DNA from: Ceratothoa steindachneri
Lineage: Eukaryota; Arthropoda; Malacostraca; Isopoda; Cymothoidae
Reading direction: 5' to 3'
Assembly: GCA_963969495.1 (NCBI GenBank)
Contig: OZ018337.1
Span: 79,718,648-79,782,647 of the forward strand
Length of the DNA: 64,000 nt
Below, piece after piece: positions 12,380 through 22,140 of the stretch (position 1 is the stretch's first letter; each line of letters opens with the position of its first letter). A program made the translations under genes and the position numbers. The notes beneath the pieces were generated by a model that saw only the letters and a program-made list of their open reading frames with translations, was not told the origin of the DNA and did not search any database.

Positions 12380-13200
12380 TATATACCTAGTCTTCCTTAG
12401 AGACAATCACTCAACACTTTGATACCATTGTAAATTAAGAGCAACCTGTCCATTGCATACAAATCCTTGCTTCCCAAACTCTAGTCCCATACTATCAAAC
12501 AATACTTTCACTTTCTCATCTATCCCAACTCTGCATATGACATCCTCCTCACTTCCTACTCTCCTACTACTATCCCCAAATTTTCCTAACAAATCCCTAT
12601 ATCTAGACGCTAGCTCCTCTAGGGTTTTTTTTTCCTTACATCTTTCACATTGTCAACAACTGCATCCCTTTCAGCTCCATCCACCATCCTCCTCTTGCAC
12701 TCATGTTCATAAAAAGTCCTGTCTAACTACCTAGCCTGCGAATCACCTACCACAAGCACTTTAGGCACTTCATTTGCTTCATATGTGCCTATAACCCTCC
12801 CCCTCTCCTAGGTCTCCTAAGACATTGAACCTATTACAAGTAATAGACGCAGACCTACATTCTCTACCTAGGTCTACTATCCTTACAATCTTAACAACGG
12901 CATCCCTGCATCCACCTGGAACAGGAGATGGCTTACTAGTTACCCGTTTTCTTCCTCCTTTTACCACCCTCCACTCGCTACTATCTCCACACCCCTACTG
13001 TTAGCTAATGTAAATGAGCTAACCTTATAATCCCCGGAGCTTCCTTTGGGCCTAGTGCTGAGATCCCTCCTAAGCTAGGTAACTAACTCCACTACACACT
13101 TCTGCAGCCCACACATGACATAAACAAACAGTGCCCACTCCTACCCTTCCACACTATCACAAGACACGTAAACACCCCGCCCTCTTTCATCCACCTTTCT
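12380..13200 (-). pseudogene. CR1 ORF1 (esterase-type) fragment, antisense
   Basis: Minus strand: VVELVT*LRRDLSTR near 13090-13050, GGRKRVTSKPSPVPGG (12967 down), VLVVGDSQAR (about 12752), KTLEELASRYRDLLGKFGDS (about 12630-12570), SEEDVICRVGIDEKVKVLFD (about 12550-12490). The VxGDSQ motif and spacing resemble the SGNH/GDS esterase of CR1 ORF1. The + strand relative at 45.4-45.7 kb reads LVMGDSQIRYFDRK. Confidence 0.65.
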
Positions 13201-13574
13201 CTCGACTCATTGCGCTCAGCTATTTTTACTTAATTAATATTTTAAAAATAAAGTCCTTGACTTAAAAAAAAAGGAATAAATACACACAAGTGAATGAGCA
13301 TCACACTAAATACTTTGAACTGAAAAGAAAAGTGCTGAGCCTAAAAACTGCACATTACCACAACCAAACAACAGAAAACACATATATATCCAACAAAGAA
13401 CAATTACTAAACAGATATATTATTCACTGACACAAATGTATTATTCACACAAATAGACATACTACCCAGACAAATAAAACTAGCACTTATGCACTGCTTT
13501 ATAGGCCTAGGTCAGAACTTAGTGGGACACCTGAATATCTTTCGCATTCTGACCTTTCTAAAACTCTGCCATTT
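13201..13574. other. Unassigned sequence
   Basis: A-rich stretch (13264-13272) and AT-rich DNA with no recognised coding. Possibly the 5' UTR or flank of the CR1 ORF1 piece. Confidence 0.4.
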
Positions 13575-13755
13575 AGTTTGATTATTCAGTGGATTACACC
13601 TACCTATATGACCTACACTTGCTTATGTTAAATTCCATTTGCCATTTCTCTGCCAAAGGGGATAATATGGTCAATTCATCTTGTAATACCTCGGCATCAA
13701 AGTCAGACCTTATTATCCTGCCTAACTTTGTATCATCGACAAAGTTGCTCAGGTC
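13575..13755 (-). pseudogene. CR1-Y RT fragment, antisense
   Basis: Minus strand reads DLSNFVDDTKLGRIIRSDFD then AEVLQDELTILSPLAEKWQM, closely matching DLSKFADDTKLGRAIRADSD in the intact copy at 47.9 kb. It is cut off sharply at 13755 by mariner sequence. Confidence 0.85.
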
Positions 13756-13930
13756 CCTTCAAGGGACTCACCACCACGGCGGAACTCCCTATTCCAGCGA
13801 GCAATGGTTGCATAGGAAGGAGTGTGTGTCAGTGTACACTGCAACCATGCCTTCATGGATCTCTCTTGCATTCTTGCCTTCCTTGGCCAAAAATTGATCA
13901 CTGCGCGGTGCTCAACCTTCTCCATTGTTG
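13756..13930 (-). pseudogene. mariner transposase N-terminus fragment, antisense
   Basis: Minus strand reads MEKVEHRAVINFWPRKARMQ then SYATIARWNREFRRGGESLE, the helix-turn-helix start of a mariner-type transposase. It is abutted directly to the CR1 fragment. Confidence 0.7.
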
Positions 13931-14440
13931 AAAAATTTGTGACTGACGATTAGCGATCAGCTACTGCTTCTTAAATAGACAAAGCAGAAGTGTGCGGCTG
14001 CAGGTCCTGACTTGTCATAACTTGTCCTAACACCCTCACAAACAGCCACCCCCCTTCCTCTGTTTTGCCCTACCGATTTGCAAAACTTATTGACCGCCCC
14101 TCATATGTACCTACAAGAGTATGTCGGGTGTAGCATGGTCACCTTTGCTGCAGCTGACATTTAGAGGAATATGTGCCCTTCCTACCCCAATGCCTGAAGG
14201 GAGATCTATGGCGATATATCCTCCACATATTTTTCCTTTCTCTACAGATCTCGTTTCTTTTTTTTTGTTTTTTTATCTAGCCCAGTATTAAGCTATAGCA
14301 TGATTACAGTGGCTTTTTCCCTAGTAGGCATCACCAGATGGGCTCCCCCCCAAAAAAAAATCTAAAGATCTCTCCTTACAAACATTCTACATAGTTGCCT
14401 TTGTTTTGTGCTTTAAATTTAAGGGGGGGGGGGGAATTCA
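13931..14440 (+). repeat. I-group 3' UTR-like tail and an intronic repeat
   Basis: ATCTAGCCCAGTATTAAGCT (14275-14294) followed by CACCAGATGGGCTC and an A-run resembles the 3' ends of I-group copies near 12.2, 22.1 and 31.3 kb. 14117-14180 resembles 15625-15690. The segment at about 14370-14425 (CTCCTTACAAAC ... TTTAAATTTAAGGGG) recurs at 20886-20943. No coding seen. Confidence 0.5.
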
Positions 14441-14732
14441 CTTGCACATTAAAGTTCATATATTTGAATGTGCGTAAGTTCTTCATAAAGATGTTTGAAA
14501 TGCATTCACCTTCACTGTGTATCAAGGCTTGATGAAATTACACAATCCTCTGTATCACCCCCGCCCCTCCCTTTGCCACCACCGTTACTTATTTCTCTCT
14601 TCCTATTATTTTTGTTCTGTTTCCTGGTGAGTGAATGTATGGTTGGGGAATTGTATTATAATTTATCTTAGCTTATAACTAATGATTTTTTTTTTGTACA
14701 GAGTTTTAGTTTTAATTCCAATTTTATCTTTA

Positions 14733-14803
14733 ATGATGGTTTTGACCTTGAGGTCCATCAGTTCCTGTGCAAAGTTGTCTCACCTCTCCTTGAGAAGACC
14801 GAG
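14733..14803 (+). CDS. ECI2: ECI2 exon 1, start codon and mitochondrial presequence
   Basis: A T-rich tract and TACAG precede position 14702, and GAG|GTAAGA closes the exon at 14803. The frame that fits exon 2 starts at 14733 (MMVLTLRSISSCAKLSHL...), has several Arg and Lys and no Asp or Glu, and leaves AG, which exon 2 completes to AGG (Arg). This is a typical mitochondrial targeting peptide. A second Met follows at 14736. Without the 14702 acceptor, the same frame would start at 14682, adding 17 residues. The exon also has an open frame in phase 0, but that does not join exon 2. There is no homology to lean on in a presequence, so the assignment rests on splice signals, phase and composition. 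Confidence 0.65.
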
Positions 14804-14859
14804 GTAAGATTATATAAGCTCTGACGGGTTAACTGCTGGGCTCTACTTCTCTTCCCTAT

Positions 14860-15230
14860 CGATATGTGTTCTCCTTCCGGCTGTTCAACACATTCTGGTT
14901 GAATGTCCCACTCTGGGGGATCTTCTCACATTACTTGTCCAAGTACTGGGATGAGCGGGGGCTGCTACCGCTTGTCCCTTGTACTCGGGTTTGTGTAAAC
15001 AGATTTGTGGACTGTCACTTTTTGGAGGAGGGTAGCCTATATTTTACTTTAAAAAAAATTGGGGTGGGGTTCCTCTCATGCTGAAGCATGACTTATTTTT
15101 CTTCTGTTTTTTTTTTACTTGCTTTTGTGTCTATTTTGTTTTTTCTTGTTATTATTAAATAATTAACCTAAGATTAGACTAAATTGTTTTATTTGGTGAC
15201 TTTCACCCTTGATGGCAGTCGCCATAATGG
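14860..15230 (+). pseudogene. I-group retrotransposon 3' terminal fragment
   Basis: RLFNTFWLNVPLWGIFSHYL then SKYWDERGLLPLVPCTRV and FLEEG, the zinc-knuckle-like region downstream of RNase H that is also seen at 21.7 and 42.6 kb. Followed by T-rich 3' UTR. Confidence 0.7.
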
Positions 15231-15234
15231 GCCT

Positions 15235-15960
15235 GTGTGTGCAAAGTGCTACAGCATGACCATCAGACCCTCAAGATATCTGGTGGCATTCCTTCTTTGC
15301 CCTTGCCTTATCTAGCTGTGGCAGAGCTGCCATTTTTGTCTGCCTTTCATTTTCATGTTGCCCTTTATCTACTCTTAACATTCATACAGGGTTTCCTGCC
15401 GCAGCATGCCCCATGTAGACTTATATTTGCTAGTTGAATGAGTGGTATATTATCCCATTCAAGTGCCCTTGGCAGTCTTGAACTAGATTTAGACTACCTA
15501 GGTATTATTCTCTCTAGACATAGCCTCTAACTGGTTCTCGTCCATTCATCCCTGGTAGGGGCCAGAAGGGAAGGGCAGGGTCATGCCTCATCTTTGGCTC
15601 CTGTCCTTTTATACACCCCAAAGAAGTCAGATGTGGTATGGTCACTTGCTGTAGCTGACATCTGTTGGATTGTGTGTGCTTCTGGCCTCATCACTCACAG
15701 TTTTCCTTTTGAGCCCAAACACCCACTCCGCACTTTGCCCTCCTGATCACAATGCTTGCAAGAGGATTCACAGCTATATGTCTTTCAGACATTTTTGCTT
15801 TCTCTAACTTCACCACTTTCTTTACAGATTCCTTATATACTTTTCTGCGGTGGATGCCCTCATTGGTCTTGGCTTTAAATTCATTGGGAAAAGATTTGTA
15901 CAGTTGTACTTTTCCATGTGACATTTATATTTTATTCTCAGTTTACAGTCTTCACTTAAC
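15235..15960. other. Unassigned intronic sequence with low-copy repeats
   Basis: 15483-15530 (CTAGATTTAGACTACCT...) recurs near 20729. Short ORFs show no domain. Possibly 3' UTR pieces of I-group copies. Confidence 0.4.
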
Positions 15961-17956
15961 GGGAAGACCCTTTTAGCTGAGGTGTGGAGGCGAGTCAAAA
16001 GGATTCGGGGCAAGTTCTCGCAGGACTCCCCTCCCGTTCTCCAGGAGAATGGGACCGCAATCTCTGACCCCGCGTTCGTGGCGGAATCCTTCGCGACCGC
16101 TTTTTCCGCATTCTCTAGCCGGGATGCTGCTCCACCAGCATTCAATGCACGTCGTGATGTCGCGGAAGGCCGCCGGCTGGACTTTACCTCCAGAGGCGGA
16201 GAACCCTTCAACGACAAGTTTACTGTGAGTGTGTTGTGCGCCGCTCTTGCTAAGTGCGCGGACACCGCCCATGGTCCGGACGATGTCCCCTATGCCATGC
16301 TTCGACACCTGGGTGAGCGAGGCATGGCCTTTCTGTTAGATTGTTCAACAGGATCTGAGTAGAGGGTCTCCTCCCAGATTCCTGGTGAATCGCTACTGTG
16401 CTCGCCTTTCGCAAACCAGGGAGAGATCACTCTACTCCGACCGGTTTCCGCCCAATCTCTCTAACCTCTTGCGTGTGCAAGTTGATGGAGAAATTGGTAA
16501 ATGTTAAATTAGCCTTTTTCCTGGACAGCGGAGGCCATCTGTCTTCCGCACAGGGCGGTTTCCACAAGTTCCACTCCACGTCGGATGCTCTGCTCTGACT
16601 GGAAAATGCCGTCTGCGAGGCTTTGCTTCGTAGACAGCACTACGCCACGGTGTTTTTCGATCTGGAGAAGGCCTATGATACCGCATGGCGATACGGTATC
16701 ATGGAGACTCTCCACACGATGGAGGCAAGGGGACGCCTCCCAATGTTTATATCTGAATTTTTGCGAGATCGTCGATTCTGCGTACGGGTGGGGGGAGCCC
16801 TCTCCAGCCCAAAGGAGCAGGAAGAGGGTGTCCCGCAGTGAAGTGTCCTCAGTGTCACACTCTTTGCCCTGAGCATCAACGGCATCACCTCGGTGCTGCC
16901 GGAAGATGTTCTCGCTACGCTCTACGTGGACGACCTTTCGATCTCCTTTGGCGCGGCCCAGATGCCAACTCTGGAGCGTCGACTCCAACAGGCATTGAAC
17001 CGCCTCTCTCGCTATGCCGAAGCGCACAGGTTTCGGTTTTCTTTTGGCCAAGACTAAGGTGGTGCACTTTGCCGCCATCCACGGCTTCACCCTGACCCAG
17101 ATTTGTTTCTTATGGGGTGCGCCTGGATGTGGTCGAGTCACACCGTTTCCTTGGTCTTGTATTCGACCGACGCCTCACCTGGGAGGCTCATATTCGCAGC
17201 CTTAGGGTCTCTTGTACCCGCGCCATGGACATTCTCCGTTCCGTGACGTTCAGCGCTTGGGGCGCTGATAGGGCTACTGCCTTACTTTTTTATCGATCCT
17301 TTGTTCGCTCGAAGATCGACTACGGATGCGAGTTTTATGCATCCGCAGCCGAGCCTGTTGGTCGATGCTGGGGAGATGCCACTCGCTCTGCGACGCGTGC
17401 AGTGCATCACTCGCCTGTATGCGCGAGCCCGGCGCCTCCCTCAGTCGCCAACAGCTCTCACTGCATCTGCAGCTGATCTCGATGGTGCCTATGCGCCGAG
17501 AGACGCCAGTCATACCCTAAGCCATTTGGGTTTAGGGCCAGGAAACTCCTTCGAAAGGTAGATATAGCTCTCAGGCCGGTGGCGCCCCTGGTTCTTCCCA
17601 GGACGCCACCCTGGAGGGTACCACATTTGGCTATTTGTTGCCACGCCTCTGCTCCCAAAGCTTGTACTGCGCCGGGAGTATTGCGTTCGACCTTTTTGGA
17701 GCGCACATCGTGTCGCGCTGGAACCGTGCCAGTGTATATGGATGGCTCCAAGTCCCAAGAGGGGGTCGGCTTCCACGCCGTATCCCCTCTGTTTGAAGTC
17801 AGCGGGGCTCTACCAGGCGCTGCGTCTGTCTTCACGGCCGAGCTGGTGGCAATACACCACTCGGTACGGGGGATTACGCGATGTGCCCGGTTCGGAGACC
17901 GGATTGTGATCTATAGCTACTCACAAAGTGCCCTGAGTGCTCTCGGGGCATTGGAA
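15961..17956 (+). pseudogene. I-group retrotransposon copy B: RT and partial RNase H
   Basis: RT N-terminus at about 15990-16350 (ADTAHGPDDVPYAMLRHLGE), then TGFRPISLTSCVCKLMEKLV (about 16440), ATVFFDLEKAYDTAWRYGIM (about 16645), LYVDDLSISFGAAQ (about 16920), VVESHRFLGLVFDRRLTWEA (about 17126), then RNase H (YMDGSKSQEGVGFHAVSPLF, AELVAIHHSV, IYSYSQSALSAL) to 17956. YVDD is present, but the third RNase H Asp (SDSQ) is Tyr. At least six frameshifts or stops. It has the RT palm that copy A lacks. Confidence 0.88.
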
Positions 17957-18150
17957 TCTCCTCCACTCTTCTCTCCCTGCAATACCTGCCAAGCTTCTTA
18001 TTCACATTACTTCATTTCTGTCACAGCTAGAATATGGAACTCTTTGACCCTTACGTTTCCTCCTGAATCTTGTAATTTTCCTCTCTTTCAGAGGCAGGTC
18101 TTCATCTTTTCTGGTTTTGTTTTTTTTTCTTTTCACAGTGTTTGAGTTTT
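17957..18150 (+). pseudogene. 3' end of a different non-LTR RT, fused to copy B
   Basis: PPLFSPCNTCQASYSHYFIS then VTARIWNSLTLTFPPESCNF and a stop at 18143. The SxTARLWNSLP..FPPE motif is the C-terminus of Jockey/CR1-type ORF2s, not of I-group elements. It continues the RNase H frame without a break, giving one 188-codon chimeric ORF (17579-18145). Confidence 0.7.
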
Positions 18151-19591
18151 ATTTGGGCATCTCTTGCCCACTCAGTCTCCTCAGTATTACCACCCTACCC
18201 TCCCCAAACAAAGCAGATAACAAGAAATCCTGGAAAATCATCAGTGAGACTTGCCAACTCTAACAATGGAGAATAAAACAGGCACAAAGCCATCTACTCA
18301 AGCACACAGTCAACTTCACCAAACAGGCAAACACTGATACAATACTACTTAAAAATTAGTAACAGAATGGCTGATCTCTAACACAAGAAGAACCACAAAC
18401 ACCTAAGTACATTCACTTTAAATAAACCGCAACTTACCCATACAATTCATTCAGCATAATGATTGTATCTCAGGTGCTACACCAGGCTAAATTTTTCCCA
18501 GTCCTTTCCCTGAAATCTCAACTCACTTCATTCCCTTTACTTGTAATTGGATCAAATCCTGAAAAATTGGCTTTTTTCCACTCTTACTCAGAATTCTGCC
18601 TTGTTCTGCCATATTGTCACTACAATCAGCTCATTTCCACTGAAAACAATCAGCCCATCTTTATTTTCCCTCCTCCATTTTATTTTAGTCTGTGGAAGGC
18701 TTTCCCCAGCGACTTAGGCCCTTGTTGGCAGTTGCCAGATAGGCGGTATTAAAAAAAAATTGTTCTCCCATTCAATCACTCTTCCCCTCTCTCTGTACAT
18801 ATAATTCATATACAGGATGCAATACTTATGTTGTCCCCTCCTAAGGTTTTCTACCCTAGGCCAGCAGCTATGAACAACTCTGCAAAATGGACAGGGCTGT
18901 GCCAGTGAGGCCACACTGTATATCTGGAAGGTTTTGTCTTAATTGTGCTTGTGTGGGGCATGTTGTGAATAAGTATTGAACTGTGGTTCCAGGCAGCAGT
19001 TGGAGTATTTGTCTGTGGCATTCAGTTTATTAAAGTATTTGGATGTGTTAATTTTGGATAGTGACTGCACTAGAGCCTTGTAATGGTGACTGATTTGGGG
19101 CTTGGTATGTTATCTTTCTTCTACTGCACCATTGAATTTCAATTTTCAGAACCTTTCTGTCTGGTCTGTTTCATCTCCCAGACTACAGCACTTTGTGGTG
19201 AAGTGACTAAGCCTGAAGAAATTTCATATGTAGCACCTTTCCTAATAGTATGGCAGCAATGGCTGCTGCCAACTCTCCCTGGTACTGAGATTAATTTGTG
19301 TACCAGGTTGCACGGCCTTCTCCAAGATATTTAATTTAATCAGGCTGTACTTGCATTTGGGTACTTTTGTGTATTTGTAAATATTTGTCACTTCTGGCGT
19401 ATGTCAGCCACTTCCATTTATCTTAAAAGTATTAGATTTAAAAGTGGTCTATATATGTATGATTCACTTTGGGCCTAGTTAGGATTGATAAATTGGCTTA
19501 CTCATAAGCTGTTGTACCCTTGTTTTTTGGTTGACATGGTTTTGCATAGTTAATTTATGATATAATGACTTAAAAATATTTATCTTATTAG
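18151..19591. other. Intron 1 remainder, mostly unassigned
   Basis: 18715-18762 (GCGACTTAGGCCC ... GTTGCCAGATAGG, then an A-run) resembles the I-group 3' end. The rest shows no recognisable coding or structure. Confidence 0.4.
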
Positions 19592-19716
19592 GCGGTCTCT
19601 ACTTTGTTATGGCCAAAGAAAAAACTTTCAAACAAATGGATTTATTCGGTTTATGTCACTGCAACAGGAATTTGAAGATGCCAAGGCCAAGCTTAATGCG
19701 CTCCGTGAAGATCCAG
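19592..19716 (+). CDS. ECI2: ECI2 exon 2, end of presequence and start of ACBP domain
   Basis: Acceptor TCTTATTAG at 19583-19591, donor CCAG|GTATAT. It encodes 20 basic residues after the split Arg (RSLLCYGQRKNFQTNGFIRF), then MSLQQEFEDAKAKLNALRED, the first helix of an ACBP domain. An Arg just ahead of the ACBP Met is a plausible processing-peptidase site. Ends in phase 1 inside the Gly codon of the conserved DPGNE motif. Confidence 0.9.
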
Positions 19717-19898
19717 GTATATATAAATAAATCTCTGCAAATGTTTATCCTAGTGTACCCAAGAAATAAAAATTATGGTAACATTTAAGTAATAATAATT
19801 ATTTAGTTAGTTATATAAACTTTGTACAGTTCTCTAATTGCAATACCTATTCAATTCCTGCCATCACCATAGCTGCTCTCTTTATGTTCGTCTATGAC

Positions 19899-20332
19899 AG
19901 AGATGGGCAACAATTTTAAGGAGTGGTCTATGTAAAGTTTTGCAGGCCACACTTAAACATTTAGATGTAAATTTTGAATACAGTATTTGCATAGTTTTGC
20001 CACCCATTTTAATCTGTTTCCAGACTTATATCAGAGTCGACACACACAGCTTAACGTGGAATCCGAACCACAATTTACAATTAATTATTGACGCAGTATT
20101 GCCAAACTTAAATAATGACAGAAAATATAAAACTAGGCCTCTCTCTATGAAGTTTGTTGGGAAATGGGAACCATTAAAATTTCAAAGGCCTTCCAAAATT
20201 TGACAGAATTCACCTTTAAGGTGAGATTTTGGCAAAATGTTTGATAATTAACATTTAATATTTTGTTGAATTCTGAAATGAAACACAGGCCACATGAAAA
20301 GCCTGCATAGGCCGCACTTTGCTCACCTTTCT
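19899..20332 (-). mobile_element. hAT-type MITE, copy 1
   Basis: 434-bp non-autonomous element with ends AGAGATGGGCAA and (inverted) AGAAAGGTGAGCAA. It is flanked by a perfect 8-bp duplication TCTATGAC (19891-19898 and 20333-20340). Its interior matches the reverse complement of the element at 52649-53188. No transposase inside. Confidence 0.8.
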
Positions 20333-20340
20333 TCTATGAC

Positions 20341-21060
20341 AATGTTGCTCCTATTCAATCATTATTCGCTCTGTCTTTCCTCTCCACCACCATCAAATTT
20401 CACAGTTCTCAGAACTTTTCAGTCTAGTTTACTTTCCCGACTCTAACTTCTCTCTCCAATATCTCCCTCCTCTTTTTAAAAATGAATTTGATAGCCTTTT
20501 ATACAGGAAAAGTGCCAAATCTTGTTTACAATTTATTTTTATTAAATGACTTTTTACTTTCACAATGTCCCATCAATTTTATATAATGCAGTTTCTAATA
20601 AAACTTCTATGCATAGACCAAAAAGTGGGTGAACACTCCCCCTCCCTTCCCTCCCAGTTATACTATTACACATGGTACCTGGAGGAGTGGCATGCCCTCC
20701 AGGCACCATTATCCCTTGCAGTCATACTAGATTTAGACTACCTGGGCTTTACCCAAGATATTTCAATTTTGCCCTGTTTTTGCAACTTTCTTTACTGATG
20801 ACTATTTTTATGGGCTGGATAGGGGGTAAAGGATTCTTCTGCACATTTTCACTCCCTTGATCTTCGTCACTTTGTTTATAAATCACTCCTTACAAACTTT
20901 CAACATTGATACAGCTTCATTGTGCTTCAAATTTAAAGGGGGGAAAAGAAATTGCTACCATTGAAAATCTCTTGAGCTTGGACTGGTGCCTGATCACTCC
21001 TTGAAATTTATGGTTCTTGCAGCTGTTTCCTGATGCTGGTATAAATGTGGCACAGATTAA
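20341..21060. other. Unassigned intron 2 sequence
   Basis: Contains repeats shared with 14.37 and 15.48 kb (at 20886-20943 and 20729-20760). No coding. Confidence 0.4.
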
Positions 21061-21064
21061 AAAT

Positions 21065-21285
21065 ATCTGGTGTTGCTCCGATTGTAAATATTCTTTTGTA
21101 TAGTAGTTTAGTTCTTAAATAAATCTATTCTTATAACCCTGTTGTTATTAGTAACCCAATTGCTCAAATTCCTAAGTTTCTGTCTTTTGGTTCCCTTTTT
21201 CTTAAGTCTGTCCTTTGCTCGCTGATTTCTCCAGTTCTGCATAACCTTGAACACCGAACCGTTAGTCTTTTTTCCTTTTCACTCT
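21065..21285 (-). repeat. Dispersed repeat, copy 1 (inverse of 30.4 kb)
   Basis: Reverse complement of 21080-21270 aligns with 30435-30600 over about 190 bp (GTTCAAGGTTATG, AACAACAGGGTTATAAG, TTTATTTAAGAACTAA). Family unknown. Confidence 0.7.
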
Positions 21286-21419
21286 TCCACTATCTCTTCC
21301 TATTTCCTTTCTGAATACTCCTTTCCTGAGTTATCATTTGGGCTGGATTTACACCCCAGCCAAAAACAACATTTGAACAACTCTCCCTATCATCTTATGT
21401 TCCAATGACCCAATCTGAG

Positions 21420-22140
21420 TGGCTACACCGCGGCGATGGCCGCCTGGTTTATAGAGGGCATCCATCATCATAGACCTCGATGGACTTCGCAAAGCAAAAA
21501 GCAAAGAAGAGATTGTGAAATTTTTTGCTAAAAATTATTTAGAAGCCAGAAATAAAGCCAATAGGTTGTTTGGGAGAATAAATCCATGGACCTACCCCCG
21601 AATGCTGCGAAGGCTTCTGGTTGCTTTCTGTCATCTCCGAATTGGACACACTCGTGGGATGCACCGCCATTTGATGGAGCGCTCGCCTGTGCTCTACTGT
21701 GAAGACTACCTTGTCCCCCAGACTGTTTGGCACATTCTTGTTGAATTTCCCAGTATGGGCAATCTTCACGCACGTTACTTGTCCCAGTACCGGGATGGGC
21801 GAGGTCGCTACCGCCTGTCCCTTGTACATGGGACGAGTTTGTGCGCATTGACTGGTGGACTTATAGACTTTTGGGGAGAGTCCGGCCTTCTCCCCTTTAT
21901 TTAACTAGTTGTTTTTTTTTGTGTGTGTTTTGTTATTTTTGTAGGTCGCATGTTTTTGCGCCGGTGGAGGTGGAACTCTCCCCAATGTTGGAGCTTGCTT
22001 CCTGCCTCTTGCTTTCTTATTTTCTTAGTTTTCATGTTGCTATTTTAAAGTAGCCTAGTACTAGGCAGTGGTCAGTACAGCGACTTATGCCCAAGTAGGC
22101 AGTGGCCAGATGGGCTCCTAAAATTTTTTTAAACAAAAAT
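21420..22140 (+). pseudogene. I-group retrotransposon 3' fragment
   Basis: A 129-codon frame (21515-21904) reads RINPWTYPRMLRRLL, HLRIGHTRGMHRHLMERSPV, YCEDYLVPQTVWHILVEF and LIDFWGESGLLPFI. It is the Cys/His region after RNase H, followed by the 3' UTR with GTAGCCTAGTACTAGGC (22050-22066) and GGCCAGATGGGCTC before an A/T-rich tail. Confidence 0.8.

Noticed and set aside
14702..14803. Phase-0 open frame of exon 1 (SFSFNSNFIFNDGFDLEVHQ...)
   Set aside because: It is fully open and looks protein-like, but it ends in phase 0 and cannot join exon 2, which needs two bases from upstream. The phase that does join gives a coherent mitochondrial presequence.
16509..17141. 210-codon antisense ORF
   Set aside because: Lies opposite the I-group RT (copy B) and has no domain of its own. 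A GC-rich shadow frame.
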